From CAZBRS01 sp964494475 (GTDB lineage Bacteria; Myxococcota_A; UBA9042; CAZBRS01): 38,595 nt of DNA. The position numbers were made by a program, and so were the translations under genes. The notes under the pieces are model-generated. The model had not been told where the DNA came from, did not search any database, and worked only from the letters and a program-made list of their open reading frames with translations. This document shows, in pieces, positions 23,559-32,636 of the stretch. The DNA lies in assembly GCA_964494475.1 (NCBI GenBank), contig CAZBRS010000055.1, positions 1 to 38,595 on the forward strand, in the 5' to 3' direction. The stretch's first letter is position 1. Each line of letters starts with the position of its first letter.

Positions 23559-24812
23559 TCACACCTGGTCCAAGGCCTCGATGGGCGGCATGGATTTTCC
23601 CTCCAGGTACTCGAGGCTCGCGCCGCCGCCCGTGGAGACGTGGGTGACCCGGCTGTCGAGGCCCATCTGCTCGATGGCCGTGGCCGAGTCGCCGCCTCCG
23701 ATGACGCTGACGGCCCCGGCGTCGGTGGCGGCCGCGACGGCCTCGGCCACCGCGCGCGTTCCGGCGGCGTAGGCCGGCCGCTCGAACACGCCCATGGGGC
23801 CGTTCCAGACCACGGTGCCCGCCTTCGCGATCTCGGCGCCGAACAGCGCCGCGGTCTTCGGGCCCACGTCCATGCCCAGGCGATCGGCGGCGATGTCGGC
23901 GCCGCTGGTCGTGGAGGGCGCGCCGTTCTCGAAGTCGTCGGTGACCACGTGGTCGACGGGCAGCAGGATCTTGTCGCCGGCCTTCGCGAGCAGCTCGCGC
24001 ATGGCGTCGACCTGATCGGCCTCGACCAGGCTGCGGCCGACCTCGACGCCCCGGGCCTTCAGCAGCGTGTAGGCCATGGCTCCGCCGATCAGGATGCGAT
24101 CGACCTTGGTGAGCAGGCTGCCGATCAGCTTGATCTTGTCGCTGACCTTGGCACCGCCGAGGATGGCCACGAAGGGCCGCTTCGGGCTGGCCACGGCCTC
24201 GTGCAGGTAGCGGATCTCCTTCTCGACCAGGAAGCCGGCCACGGCCGCCCCGCCCTTGCGCTGGATGGCCTTCGCCACGCCGTACATGCTGGCGTGCTTG
24301 CGGTGGCACGTGCCGAAGGCGTCGTTCACGTACACGTCGCCGAGGCGCGCCAGGGCTTCGACGAAGCCGTCGGTCACCGCCGCCTGCTCGGGCGTGAGCT
24401 TCTTGTCGGGGTTCTTCTTGGCCTTGTCGGGCAGCGTCTCGCCGGGGTGGAAGCGCACGTTCTCGAGGATCAGCACCTCGCCGGGCCGGAGCGCGGCGGC
24501 CAGCGCCTCGGCCTCGGGGCCGACCACCGACGGCGGGCCCACCTTCACGGGCCGCCCCAGCAGCTCGGCCAGGCGCACGGCGGCGGGCGCGATCGAGAAC
24601 TCGGCCTCGAAGCCCTTCTCGGCGGGCCGGCCCAGGTGGCTCGCGAGCACCAGTTTGGCGCCGCCCTCGAGCACGTAGCGGATCGACGGCAGCGCCTGCA
24701 CGATGCGCCGATCGTTCTTGATGACGCCGCCCTTGACGGGCACGTTGAAGTCGACGCGCATGAACACGGTCTTGCCGCTGACGGTCAGGTTCTTCAGGGT
24801 CTTCGTCGCCAT
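23559..24812 (-). CDS. pgk: Phosphoglycerate kinase
   Basis: The enzyme transfers phosphate between 1,3-bisphosphoglycerate and ADP in glycolysis. The 417-residue product carries FMRVDFNVPV, ASHLGRP, ILENVRFHPGE, YVNDAFGTCHRKHAS, AILGGAKVSDKI, DDFENGAP, VWNGPMGVFE, IGGGDSATA and VSTGGGASLEYLEG. These cover the substrate Arg/His residues and the nucleotide loop. AAGGAGG lies just before the ATG; in-frame codons further upstream are not needed. It is divergent from the NtrC-type regulator gene across 123 bases. Confidence 0.97.
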   Translation of the reverse strand: MATKTLKNLTVSGKTVFMRVDFNVPVKGGVIKNDRRIVQALPSIRYVLEGGAKLVLASHLGRPAEKGFEAEFSIAPAAVRLAELLGRPVKVGPPSVVGPEAEALAAALRPGEVLILENVRFHPGETLPDKAKKNPDKKLTPEQAAVTDGFVEALARLGDVYVNDAFGTCHRKHASMYGVAKAIQRKGGAAVAGFLVEKEIRYLHEAVASPKRPFVAILGGAKVSDKIKLIGSLLTKVDRILIGGAMAYTLLKARGVEVGRSLVEADQVDAMRELLAKAGDKILLPVDHVVTDDFENGAPSTTSGADIAADRLGMDVGPKTAALFGAEIAKAGTVVWNGPMGVFERPAYAAGTRAVAEAVAAATDAGAVSVIGGGDSATAIEQMGLDSRVTHVSTGGGASLEYLEGKSMPPIEALDQV

Positions 24813-24840
24813 GGCGACCTCCTTGGCTCTTCGTGGCCGG

Positions 24841-24869
24841 ACGGTACCCCCGGTGCGGGGCGAAATCAA
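24841..24869 (-). promoter_or_regulatory. Candidate pgk-aroC promoter
   Basis: On the minus strand, TTGATT (24869-24864) and TACCGT (24846-24841) are 17 bases apart, four and three matches to consensus. A better TTGACA lies at 24895-24890, but I find no -10 at a normal distance from it. Confidence 0.3.
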
Positions 24870-24886
24870 GCCTCGGCGTACCCGCG

Positions 24887-24897
24887 CCTTGTCAAGG
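24887..24897. repeat. Palindrome CCTTG-T-CAAGG between pgk and the regulator gene
   Basis: A perfect 5-base-arm palindrome contains TTGTCA on the plus strand and TTGACA on the minus strand. It may simply be overlapping -35 elements or may be an operator. Confidence 0.4.
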
Positions 24898-24918
24898 GTG
24901 GCGCTTCGCCCCTATGCT
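24889..24918 (+). promoter_or_regulatory. Promoter of the two-component operon
   Basis: TTGTCA (24889-24894) and TATGCT (24913-24918) are 18 bases apart, with five and four consensus matches. Transcription would start near 24925, immediately before GGAGG (24926-24930), giving a very short leader. Confidence 0.5.
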
Positions 24919-24935
24919 GCGGGGCGGAGGTCGCC

Positions 24936-26268
<1,333 letters not shown>

Positions 26269-26294
<26 letters not shown>

Positions 26295-27360
26295 CAGCCG
26301 ACTCTTCTCCGCGCGCATGCTGGCGCTCGCGTGGCTGCCCATCCTGGCCATCAGCACCGCGCACTTCGCCACGAGCCCCGAGCTCCACTGGCTGCACGAC
26401 GTGCTGCGGCGCCTGTACTACCTGCCCATCCTCCTGGCGGCCTTCCAGGCGGGCCTGGCCGGAGGCATGGCGGCGGTGGCGCTCGTCGTGGTCACCTACT
26501 ACCCCCACGCGTTCCTGACCGCGCACCACGTGGACCCGGCCGCGGGCGTCGAGAAGGCGCTCGAGATCGTGCTCTACGTCGTGGTGGGCGGCGTGGCCGG
26601 CTGGCTGACCGACCAGGAGCGCCGGCGCCGGGTCGAGCTGCAGCGCGCCCTCGACGAGCAGCGGGTGCTGCAGCAGCAGCTCGTGCGCGCCGGGCGCCTG
26701 TCGGCCCTGGGCGAAGTGGTGGCCGGCATCGCCCACGAGATCAAGAACCCGCTGCACGCCTTGGCCGGCACGGCCGAGGTGGTCGATCCGCTCATCCCTG
26801 CCCACGCCGAGGAGCGCGGGCTCTGGGAGCTGCACAAGGCCGAGATCAAACGCCTCGAGCGCACGGCCGAGCGCTTCCTCTCGTTCGCGCGCCCCAGCCC
26901 CGCCGTACAGGTCGAGCTCGACCTCTGCGACGTGGCGCACCGCCTGGTCGAGCTGGTGGGAACCCAGGCGCGCAAGCAGGGGGTCGAGGTGGCGCTGGCG
27001 CTGCCCGACCTGCCCGTGACCGTGAAGGGCGACCGCGATCAGCTGGCCCAGGTGGGGTTGAACATCGCCGTGAACGCCCTCGAGGCCCTGGGCGCCCGAG
27101 GTGGATCGTTGCGCATCGGCGTGGGGAGAATTCGCAGCGCCGACGGGGCCCGCGCCGAGCTCGTCATCGAGAACGACGGCCCTCCCATCGCCGAGGCCGA
27201 CCGCGAGCGGCTGTTCGACCCGTTCCACAGCGGGCGCGCCGGCGGCACGGGCCTGGGCCTGTCGATCAGCGCGCGCATCGTCGAGCTGCACGACGGGACC
27301 ATCGAGGTCGAGAACGGGGGGCTGGGGGTGAGGTTCCGGGTGGTGCTGCCGGGCGCGTGA
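26269..27360 (+). CDS. Membrane sensor histidine kinase (NtrB-like partner)
   Basis: The 363-residue product has three hydrophobic segments (about 17-33, 50-77 and 97-113) with little extracytoplasmic sequence. A coiled segment (114-140) follows, then a HisKA domain with phospho-acceptor His156 in GIAHEIKNP. The HATPase_c domain has its N-box at 265-269 (NIAVN), Asp303 in ENDGPP, the F-box LFDPF and a G-box GGTGLGLSI. No PAS or other cytoplasmic sensor domain is present, so sensing is probably by the membrane segments. GGAGAAG lies before the ATG, inside the regulator gene, so the pair is translationally coupled. The next gene converges one base after the stop and encodes a Cys-rich secreted protein. 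Confidence 0.94.
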
Positions 27361-27361
27361 T

Positions 27362-27904
27362 CTATTTGCCGCAGCCGCAGCCGCCGGCCTTCTTGTCGCA
27401 GCCGCCGGCCTTGCCGCACGTGCAGGCCTTGCCGTCTCCGCACCCACACTTGCAGGGGCAGTCCTTGCCGCAGGTGCAGGCCTTGCCGTCGCCGCAGCCG
27501 CAGTCACACGCACAGCCCTTCTTGTCCTTGTCGCAGCCGCAGGAGGCCTTGTCCTTGCCGCAGCCGCACGACGCCTTGTCCTTGCCGCAGCCGCACGTGC
27601 CGGCCGCCGCCGAGGGGCCGCTCGCGCCCGCGGGCGACTTCTCGAGGTCGACGCCCTCGGCCTTGAACGCCGCCAGGTACTTCGCGGGGTCGGCCTGGAA
27701 CGCGGCGATGCAGCCCGGGCAGCAGAAGTAGACGCGCTGGCCCTCGTGGTCGACGAAGGCCGCCTTGTCGATCGCGCCGCCCGACACCGGGCAGGTCGCC
27801 TGCGGCTTCGCCGACGCCACGGGCGCGTTGGCCACGAACGAGAACACCACGGCCGCGACCGCCAGGCCGCGAGCGAGCACGGAGAACAGGTTCTTCAGGT
27901 GCAT
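27362..27904 (-). CDS. Exported YHS-like protein with a metallothionein-like tail
   Basis: The 180-residue product has a signal peptide (about 1-32, ending VASA). A YHS/TRASH-like metal-binding module follows: CPVSGGAID (Cys38) and VYFCCPGC (Cys61, Cys62, Cys65), then AFQADPAKYL. The C-terminal 77 residues (104-180) contain 21 Cys in short repeats such as CGCGKDKAS, CGCGDGKACTCGK and CPCKCGCG. A soft-metal binding or sequestering role (copper, zinc, cadmium) in the envelope is a fair inference; the metal is not readable. GGAGG lies five bases upstream of this ATG and overlaps an in-frame TTG, so I start here. It ends one base from the histidine kinase gene. Confidence 0.85.
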   Translation of the reverse strand: MHLKNLFSVLARGLAVAAVVFSFVANAPVASAKPQATCPVSGGAIDKAAFVDHEGQRVYFCCPGCIAAFQADPAKYLAAFKAEGVDLEKSPAGASGPSAAAGTCGCGKDKASCGCGKDKASCGCDKDKKGCACDCGCGDGKACTCGKDCPCKCGCGDGKACTCGKAGGCDKKAGGCGCGK

Positions 27905-28052
27905 GGGAGCCTCCAATCGTCGTTGGCGGGACCCGTACGTCGGGCCCCTGCGATCGTCATAGCACGCGGCGTTCCATCTGGAGAAACATCAATTGATACT
28001 GCAGGTTGCCACGCCAGCAGGACGCCCGGGGCCCCCAGGATTGCAGAATAGT
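27905..28052. other. Intergenic region upstream of the YHS-like gene, with a palindrome
   Basis: This 148-base gap separates the YHS-like gene from the hydrolase, both on the minus strand. It holds an unusually A/T-rich patch with the perfect 10-base palindrome ATCAATTGAT (27988-27997). I find no -35/-10 pair at normal spacing on the minus strand. Nearby TTGATG and TATGAC are 25 bases apart, too far. A metal-responsive operator is possible but unproven. Confidence 0.35.
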
Positions 28053-28838
28053 CTACAGCGCCTGACGACTATCCGACACCGGCGCCGCCAACCCGTCGAG
28101 CCACGCCCGCAGGCGCTCGCCGTACGCCGCGCCGGCCACCCAGCTCACGTCGTTGTGATCGGCCCCCTCCACGATCCACAGCTCGCGCGGCCCGCGCACG
28201 GCGTCGAAGAGCGCCTGGCCCTCGGACACCGGGATCAGCCCGTCGTCGCGCCCGTGGACGACCAGCACGGGGCAGCGCACCTCGGCCAGCTTGGTCAGCG
28301 ACTCGAAGCGGTCGGGGAAGAGATCGCCCACGGGGAAGACCGGAAACAGGTGGCGCGCCACCGCGGGGATGGACGTGAAGGTCGACTCGAGCACCAGGCC
28401 GAGGAGGGGCCGACCGCGCGCGAGCTCGACGGCCACCCCGCCGCCCAGCGACTTGCCGAAGAGCACCACCTGCTGCGGCGCCACGCCCCGCGAGGCCAGC
28501 CACGCGAGGCCCGCCTCGGCGTCGAGGGCCAGACCGCGCTCGGTGGGCCGGCCGCTGCTCTTGCCGTAGCCGCGGTAGTCGAGGAGCAGGAGCCCCGCCT
28601 CGAGTCGCGCGAGGTCGTGCCGGACCAGGGCCCACCCGTAGGCGTGCCCGGCGTTGCCGTGAAAGAAGAGCACCGTGGGACGACCGGGGGGCGGCGCGTA
28701 GAACAGGGCGTGGATCGCCTCGCCGTCGGTGGTCGTGAGCCAGACCTCCTGGCCGCCGGCCGCGTGGGCCGGGGGCGGCAGGTCCTGCGGCAGCTTTTCG
28801 GGATAATAGAGGAAGCGTCTCAACCCGCTGAGGCCCAT
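28053..28838 (-). CDS. Alpha/beta hydrolase (BEM46/S33-like)
   Basis: The 261-residue product has an N-terminal hydrophobic/aromatic lead (LRRFLYYPEKLP) and the hydrolase core. The core shows the oxyanion motif FFHGNAG (about 59-64), LLLDYRGYGKSSG, the nucleophile elbow GKSLGG with Ser130, HGRDDGLIP with the catalytic Asp near 198-199, and GADHND with His228. This order matches the BEM46-like or serine-aminopeptidase-S33-like group, mostly small-ester or lipid hydrolases of unknown substrate. An in-frame GTG at 28904 would add 22 residues that do not look like a signal peptide. I prefer the ATG at 28838, though neither start has a strong ribosome site. Confidence 0.88.
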   Translation of the reverse strand: MGLSGLRRFLYYPEKLPQDLPPPAHAAGGQEVWLTTTDGEAIHALFYAPPPGRPTVLFFHGNAGHAYGWALVRHDLARLEAGLLLLDYRGYGKSSGRPTERGLALDAEAGLAWLASRGVAPQQVVLFGKSLGGGVAVELARGRPLLGLVLESTFTSIPAVARHLFPVFPVGDLFPDRFESLTKLAEVRCPVLVVHGRDDGLIPVSEGQALFDAVRGPRELWIVEGADHNDVSWVAGAAYGERLRAWLDGLAAPVSDSRQAL

Positions 28839-28953
28839 CGTTCTTGCGCCCGCCACCTGTGACGCGTCGAACGTACCGCGCGCGGCTTCGGTTCGAAAGC
28901 GCACGACTCGCCCCGCCGCCCGCCGCGCGGTCGTGGCGGAGCGGAGCGATTCC

Positions 28954-28962
28954 TGCTATTCT
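28954..28962 (+). promoter_or_regulatory. Candidate extended -10 of the Cys-repeat lipoprotein operon
   Basis: TGCTATTCT carries the TGn extension followed by TATTCT (28957-28962). No good -35 is present at 17-base spacing. The start would fall near 28969, about 20 bases before the ATG. Confidence 0.4.
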
Positions 28963-28989
28963 ACCGGCGTCTTCGCGTCGGAGAGTCGC

Positions 28990-31900
28990 ATGCGGTTGAT
29001 GCACGTGCTGGCCATGGTCGTCATCCTGGCCCTGGGGGCCGTTCACTGCTCGTCGAGCGCGACCACGGGCGACCCCGACGCAGGGACGGACCCGGGCAGC
29101 TCCGACGATCCCGGGCTGGCCGATGGCGCCGACGGGCTGCACGGCGACGGGTGGATCAAGGATGCGCCGCCCTGGCCCGACCTGCCCGAACCCGCGCCCG
29201 AGCCGGTCGACGAGGTGGTCGAGCCGGAGCCCCAGCCCGAGCCGGTCGACGCGGTCGACGCGCCCGACGAGGTGCTGCCCGCGTGCCCCGAGGGCGAGCC
29301 CTGCGACGACGACGATCCCTGCACGAGCGACGACACCTGCACCGACAACGCCTGCGTGGGCCTGCCCTACACCTGCGACGACGAGCTCATGTGCACGGCC
29401 GACACGTGCCTGGGCGACGGCGAGTGCGAGTTCACCGCCCGCCCCGGCTTCTGCTTCATCGCCGACGTGTGCTGGTGGGAGGGCGACGTCAACCCCGACA
29501 ACCCCTGCGAGGAGTGCCTCTCGGCCGTCAGCAGCGCCGCGTGGTCGTACGACGACACCAACGAGTGCGCCGAGCCCGGCATCTGCGTGGTCTACCACTG
29601 CGCCGCGGGCCAGTGCGTGGCCGGCCCCAAGAGCTGCGACGACGGCAACGAGTGCACCCTCGACGCGTGCCAACCCGCCGTGGGCTGCACCCACACGCCC
29701 ACCGAGGGCAGCTGCGACGACCGCAACGTGTGCACCCTGGCCGACTTCTGCTACGGCGGCACCTGCCAGCCCGGCCTCGACTCGCTCGGCTGCGACGACG
29801 ACAACGCGTGCACCAACGACACCTGCGACGCCAAGCTGGGCTGCCAGCACCTCCCGAACAGCGAGCCCTGCGACGACGCCAGCATCTGCACCACCAACGA
29901 CCACTGCATCGACGGGGCCTGCGGCGGCGACCCCATCGACTGCGGCGACGGCAACCCGTGCACCGACGACAAGTGCTTCCCGCAGATCGGCTGCTTCCCC
30001 GTGGACAACCACGCGCCCTGCGACGACGGCGACTTCTGCACCACGGGCGACACGTGCGTGGGCGGCACGTGCGTGTCCGGCATCGGCGCGCCACCCTGCG
30101 ACGACGGCAACGCCTGCACCGACGACCTGTGCGACCCGCAGTTCGGCTGCTACCAGCTGAACAATTACCTGCCCTGCAACGACGAGAACGTGTGCACCCT
30201 CGGCGACCACTGCCTCGACGGCTCGTGCAAGGCCGGCATGTACCAGATCTTCTGCTACGACTCCGATCCGTGCACGAGCGACCTCTGCGACCCCCTGGCC
30301 GGTTGCAACTACCCGCCGAACGGCTCGCCCTGCGACGACCACAACGTGTGCACGTCGGGCGACTTCTGCGGCGTAGGCGGTTGCGTGGGCGGCGAGGAGC
30401 GCCTCGACTGCGACGACGACGACGCCTGCACCAACGACTTCTGCAACGCGGTCGACGGCTGCTACCACGAGTGGAACGAGGCCTGGTGCGAGGACGACGA
30501 CCCGTGCACCGGCGGCGACAAGTGCCTGGCGGGCCAGTGCCTCAAGGGCACCGAGCACCTGGTCTGCGACGACGGCGAGGAGTGCACGTCCGACTCGTGC
30601 GTCGTGGGCGTGGGCTGCGTCTTCACGCCCATCGAGGTCGAGTGCACCGATCACAACAAGTGCACGCCCGTCGACCAGTGCGTGGCGGGTGACTGCCAGG
30701 GCTTCGGCACCATCAACTGCGACGACGGCAACGACTGCACCGAAGACTCGTGCCAACCCGCCAACGGCTGCCATCACGAGCCCCTCGAGACCGCCGAGTG
30801 CCTGCCCGACCTGGTCATCACCTACCCGCCGCGCGGCTCCCAGGTCCTCGACACCACCGTGGGGCCGCTGCACGCGGTGACCGTCACCGGCTACGTGCGC
30901 CTGCCCGCGTCGCCCTTGCTGAACCTGAAGATCAACAACGAGTGGGTGCAGGTGAAGCCCGACGGCACCTTCGCGCACCAGATGCTGACCAAGCAGGGCC
31001 TGAACGTCATCAAGGCCGTTCTTCGAGACAAGTACTACCACCACGACGAGGTGGTGCAGACGTTCCAGGTCAGCGGCAGGTACTACGCGCCGACCGAGGC
31101 CGTGCCGAACTCGCTGGGCCTGCTGCTCGCCCAGCAGGTCTTCGACGACGACGACGAGGGCACGCTCGACGACCTGGCGGCCATCGCCGCCCGCATCGTG
31201 CGCGGCATCGACTTCATGTCGTTCGTGCCGAACCCCGTGGTCGCGGGCGAGTTCGCCTGGTGCGACTACTCGGTGCGCGTGAAGAACCTGCTGCTCACCA
31301 TCGGCAACATCGACATCCAGCCCCTCGACGACTACCTGCTGCTCACCCTCAAGATCCACGACGTGGGCGTGCCCATCGACGTGAAGGTGGGCGGATTCCT
31401 GTGCAGCCTGGCCAGCACCGGCGTGATGGCCCGCGTCAGCCTGATCGAGATCAACATTGCCCTGCGCCCCGTGCTCGGCGCCGACGGCGTGCTGCAGATC
31501 GAGAAGGCCTGGATGAAGTACAACGTCGAGGGCCTCGACCTGCAGATCGACAACGACCTGGTCGACCTGGTCTACGGCTTCCTGAACCTCGACCTGCCCG
31601 CCATGATCGCCGACATCGTCGACACCCAGCTCGAGCCGATGCTCACCGAGATGCTGAACGGCATCGCCGCCAGCCTGGTCTTCGACCAGGACGTCGAGGT
31701 GCCCTTGCCCATCCCCGGCTTCACCGAGCCGCTCAAGTTCCACCTGGCCGCCAAGCCCGGCTACGTTCAGGTCGTCGAGCCCAGCCTGGCCATCGGCTAC
31801 ACCGTCGACCTGTCCGCCGCCGAGAAGGGCACCCCGTACGAGCTGCTGGGTGCGCCCTCGAACTCGAACTGCCTGTACAGCGCGTGGAGCCCCCACGACT

Positions 31901-32625
31901 TCAAGCACGTCGAGGGCCTCGACGAGCTGAACATCGGCGTGTGGGACGACGTCCTCAACAAGCTGCTCCACGCCGTGTGGTACAGCGGCGTGCTCGAGAT
32001 GAACCTGACCATCGACGACATCCTGGGGTTGCTCGGCGGGGGTGAGGAGGGCGGCAATCCCCTCGAGGGCTTCCCCGTCGAGATCGAGGCGCTGAAGATC
32101 TCGGCCATGTTGCCGCCCGACATCTCCACCTGCGGGTCGCTGCACCGCACGCGCATCGAGGTGGGCGACCTGCGCGTCGACGCCAATATCGTGTTCGGCG
32201 GCCTCGACATCCAGCTCACGCTCTACCTGGCCTTGCAGGCCTCGTTCCACTTCACGCTCACGCCCTCGGCGGCCGGTTCGGCCGTGGGCATCGCGCTCGA
32301 CTCCATCGACACCATCGACGTCGAGATCGCCGAGATCAACGACGACATGGTCGGGATGAAGTCCGCGCTCGTCAGCCTGTTCCGCGACACCCTCTTCCCG
32401 ATGATCCTCGACCAGGTGTCCGCGGGCGAGCTCTTCGCGTTCACGTTGCCCCGCATCTACGTGGGCGAGCTGCTGTCCGGCATGGACTCCTCGACCCTGC
32501 CCATCCCCCTCGATCTCGACAACGTCGTGCTGCAGATCGTGCTGGAGCACCTCAGTCACGAGGAGACGGGCGACATCTTCGTGAAGGGCAAGCTGAACGA
32601 CGTCACGAACGACCCCGGCATGTAA
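28990..32625 (+). CDS. Giant Cys-repeat lipoprotein with a long C-terminal domain
   Basis: The 1211-residue product has a signal peptide ending at Cys20 (AVHC; His at -1 is unusual for a lipobox). An Asp/Pro/Glu-rich linker runs to about 104. Residues 105-604 are tandem four-Cys units of about 25 residues in two alternating types. One is CDDGNxCTxDxCxxxxGC; the other is CDDxxxCTxxDxCxxGxC. The first matches what I know as the Dictyostelium CTDC repeat. One divergent module (CFIADVCWW to CEECLS) interrupts the series near the start. Residues 606-695 look like an Ig-like domain. Residues about 700-1211 lack Cys richness and show long amphipathic strands and helices with no family I recognise. 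The following paralogous gene starts 11 bases later. Confidence 0.85.
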   Translation: MRLMHVLAMVVILALGAVHCSSSATTGDPDAGTDPGSSDDPGLADGADGLHGDGWIKDAPPWPDLPEPAPEPVDEVVEPEPQPEPVDAVDAPDEVLPACPEGEPCDDDDPCTSDDTCTDNACVGLPYTCDDELMCTADTCLGDGECEFTARPGFCFIADVCWWEGDVNPDNPCEECLSAVSSAAWSYDDTNECAEPGICVVYHCAAGQCVAGPKSCDDGNECTLDACQPAVGCTHTPTEGSCDDRNVCTLADFCYGGTCQPGLDSLGCDDDNACTNDTCDAKLGCQHLPNSEPCDDASICTTNDHCIDGACGGDPIDCGDGNPCTDDKCFPQIGCFPVDNHAPCDDGDFCTTGDTCVGGTCVSGIGAPPCDDGNACTDDLCDPQFGCYQLNNYLPCNDENVCTLGDHCLDGSCKAGMYQIFCYDSDPCTSDLCDPLAGCNYPPNGSPCDDHNVCTSGDFCGVGGCVGGEERLDCDDDDACTNDFCNAVDGCYHEWNEAWCEDDDPCTGGDKCLAGQCLKGTEHLVCDDGEECTSDSCVVGVGCVFTPIEVECTDHNKCTPVDQCVAGDCQGFGTINCDDGNDCTEDSCQPANGCHHEPLETAECLPDLVITYPPRGSQVLDTTVGPLHAVTVTGYVRLPASPLLNLKINNEWVQVKPDGTFAHQMLTKQGLNVIKAVLRDKYYHHDEVVQTFQVSGRYYAPTEAVPNSLGLLLAQQVFDDDDEGTLDDLAAIAARIVRGIDFMSFVPNPVVAGEFAWCDYSVRVKNLLLTIGNIDIQPLDDYLLLTLKIHDVGVPIDVKVGGFLCSLASTGVMARVSLIEINIALRPVLGADGVLQIEKAWMKYNVEGLDLQIDNDLVDLVYGFLNLDLPAMIADIVDTQLEPMLTEMLNGIAASLVFDQDVEVPLPIPGFTEPLKFHLAAKPGYVQVVEPSLAIGYTVDLSAAEKGTPYELLGAPSNSNCLYSAWSPHDFKHVEGLDELNIGVWDDVLNKLLHAVWYSGVLEMNLTIDDILGLLGGGEEGGNPLEGFPVEIEALKISAMLPPDISTCGSLHRTRIEVGDLRVDANIVFGGLDIQLTLYLALQASFHFTLTPSAAGSAVGIALDSIDTIDVEIAEINDDMVGMKSALVSLFRDTLFPMILDQVSAGELFAFTLPRIYVGELLSGMDSSTLPIPLDLDNVVLQIVLEHLSHEETGDIFVKGKLNDVTNDPGM

Positions 32626-32636
32626 CGGAGCCCGCC

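Noticed and set aside
27998..28016. Sigma-54-like promoter upstream of the YHS-like gene (minus strand, TGGCGTGGCAACCTGCAG)
   Set aside because: The GG and GC dinucleotides are 11 bases apart instead of the required 10, and the -12 element is poor. It is tempting beside an NtrC-type gene but does not meet the rule.
28839..28904. GTG at 28904 as start of the alpha/beta hydrolase
   Set aside because: The added 22 residues look neither like a signal peptide nor like the family, and a weak promoter candidate lies inside them. The choice stays open because neither start has a strong ribosome site.
28069..32559. Long open frame antisense to the Cys-repeat lipoprotein, with repeated Val/Ala/Gly/His strings
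   Set aside because: The repetitive look simply mirrors the Cys-repeat codons on the other strand. There is no ribosome site or motif.
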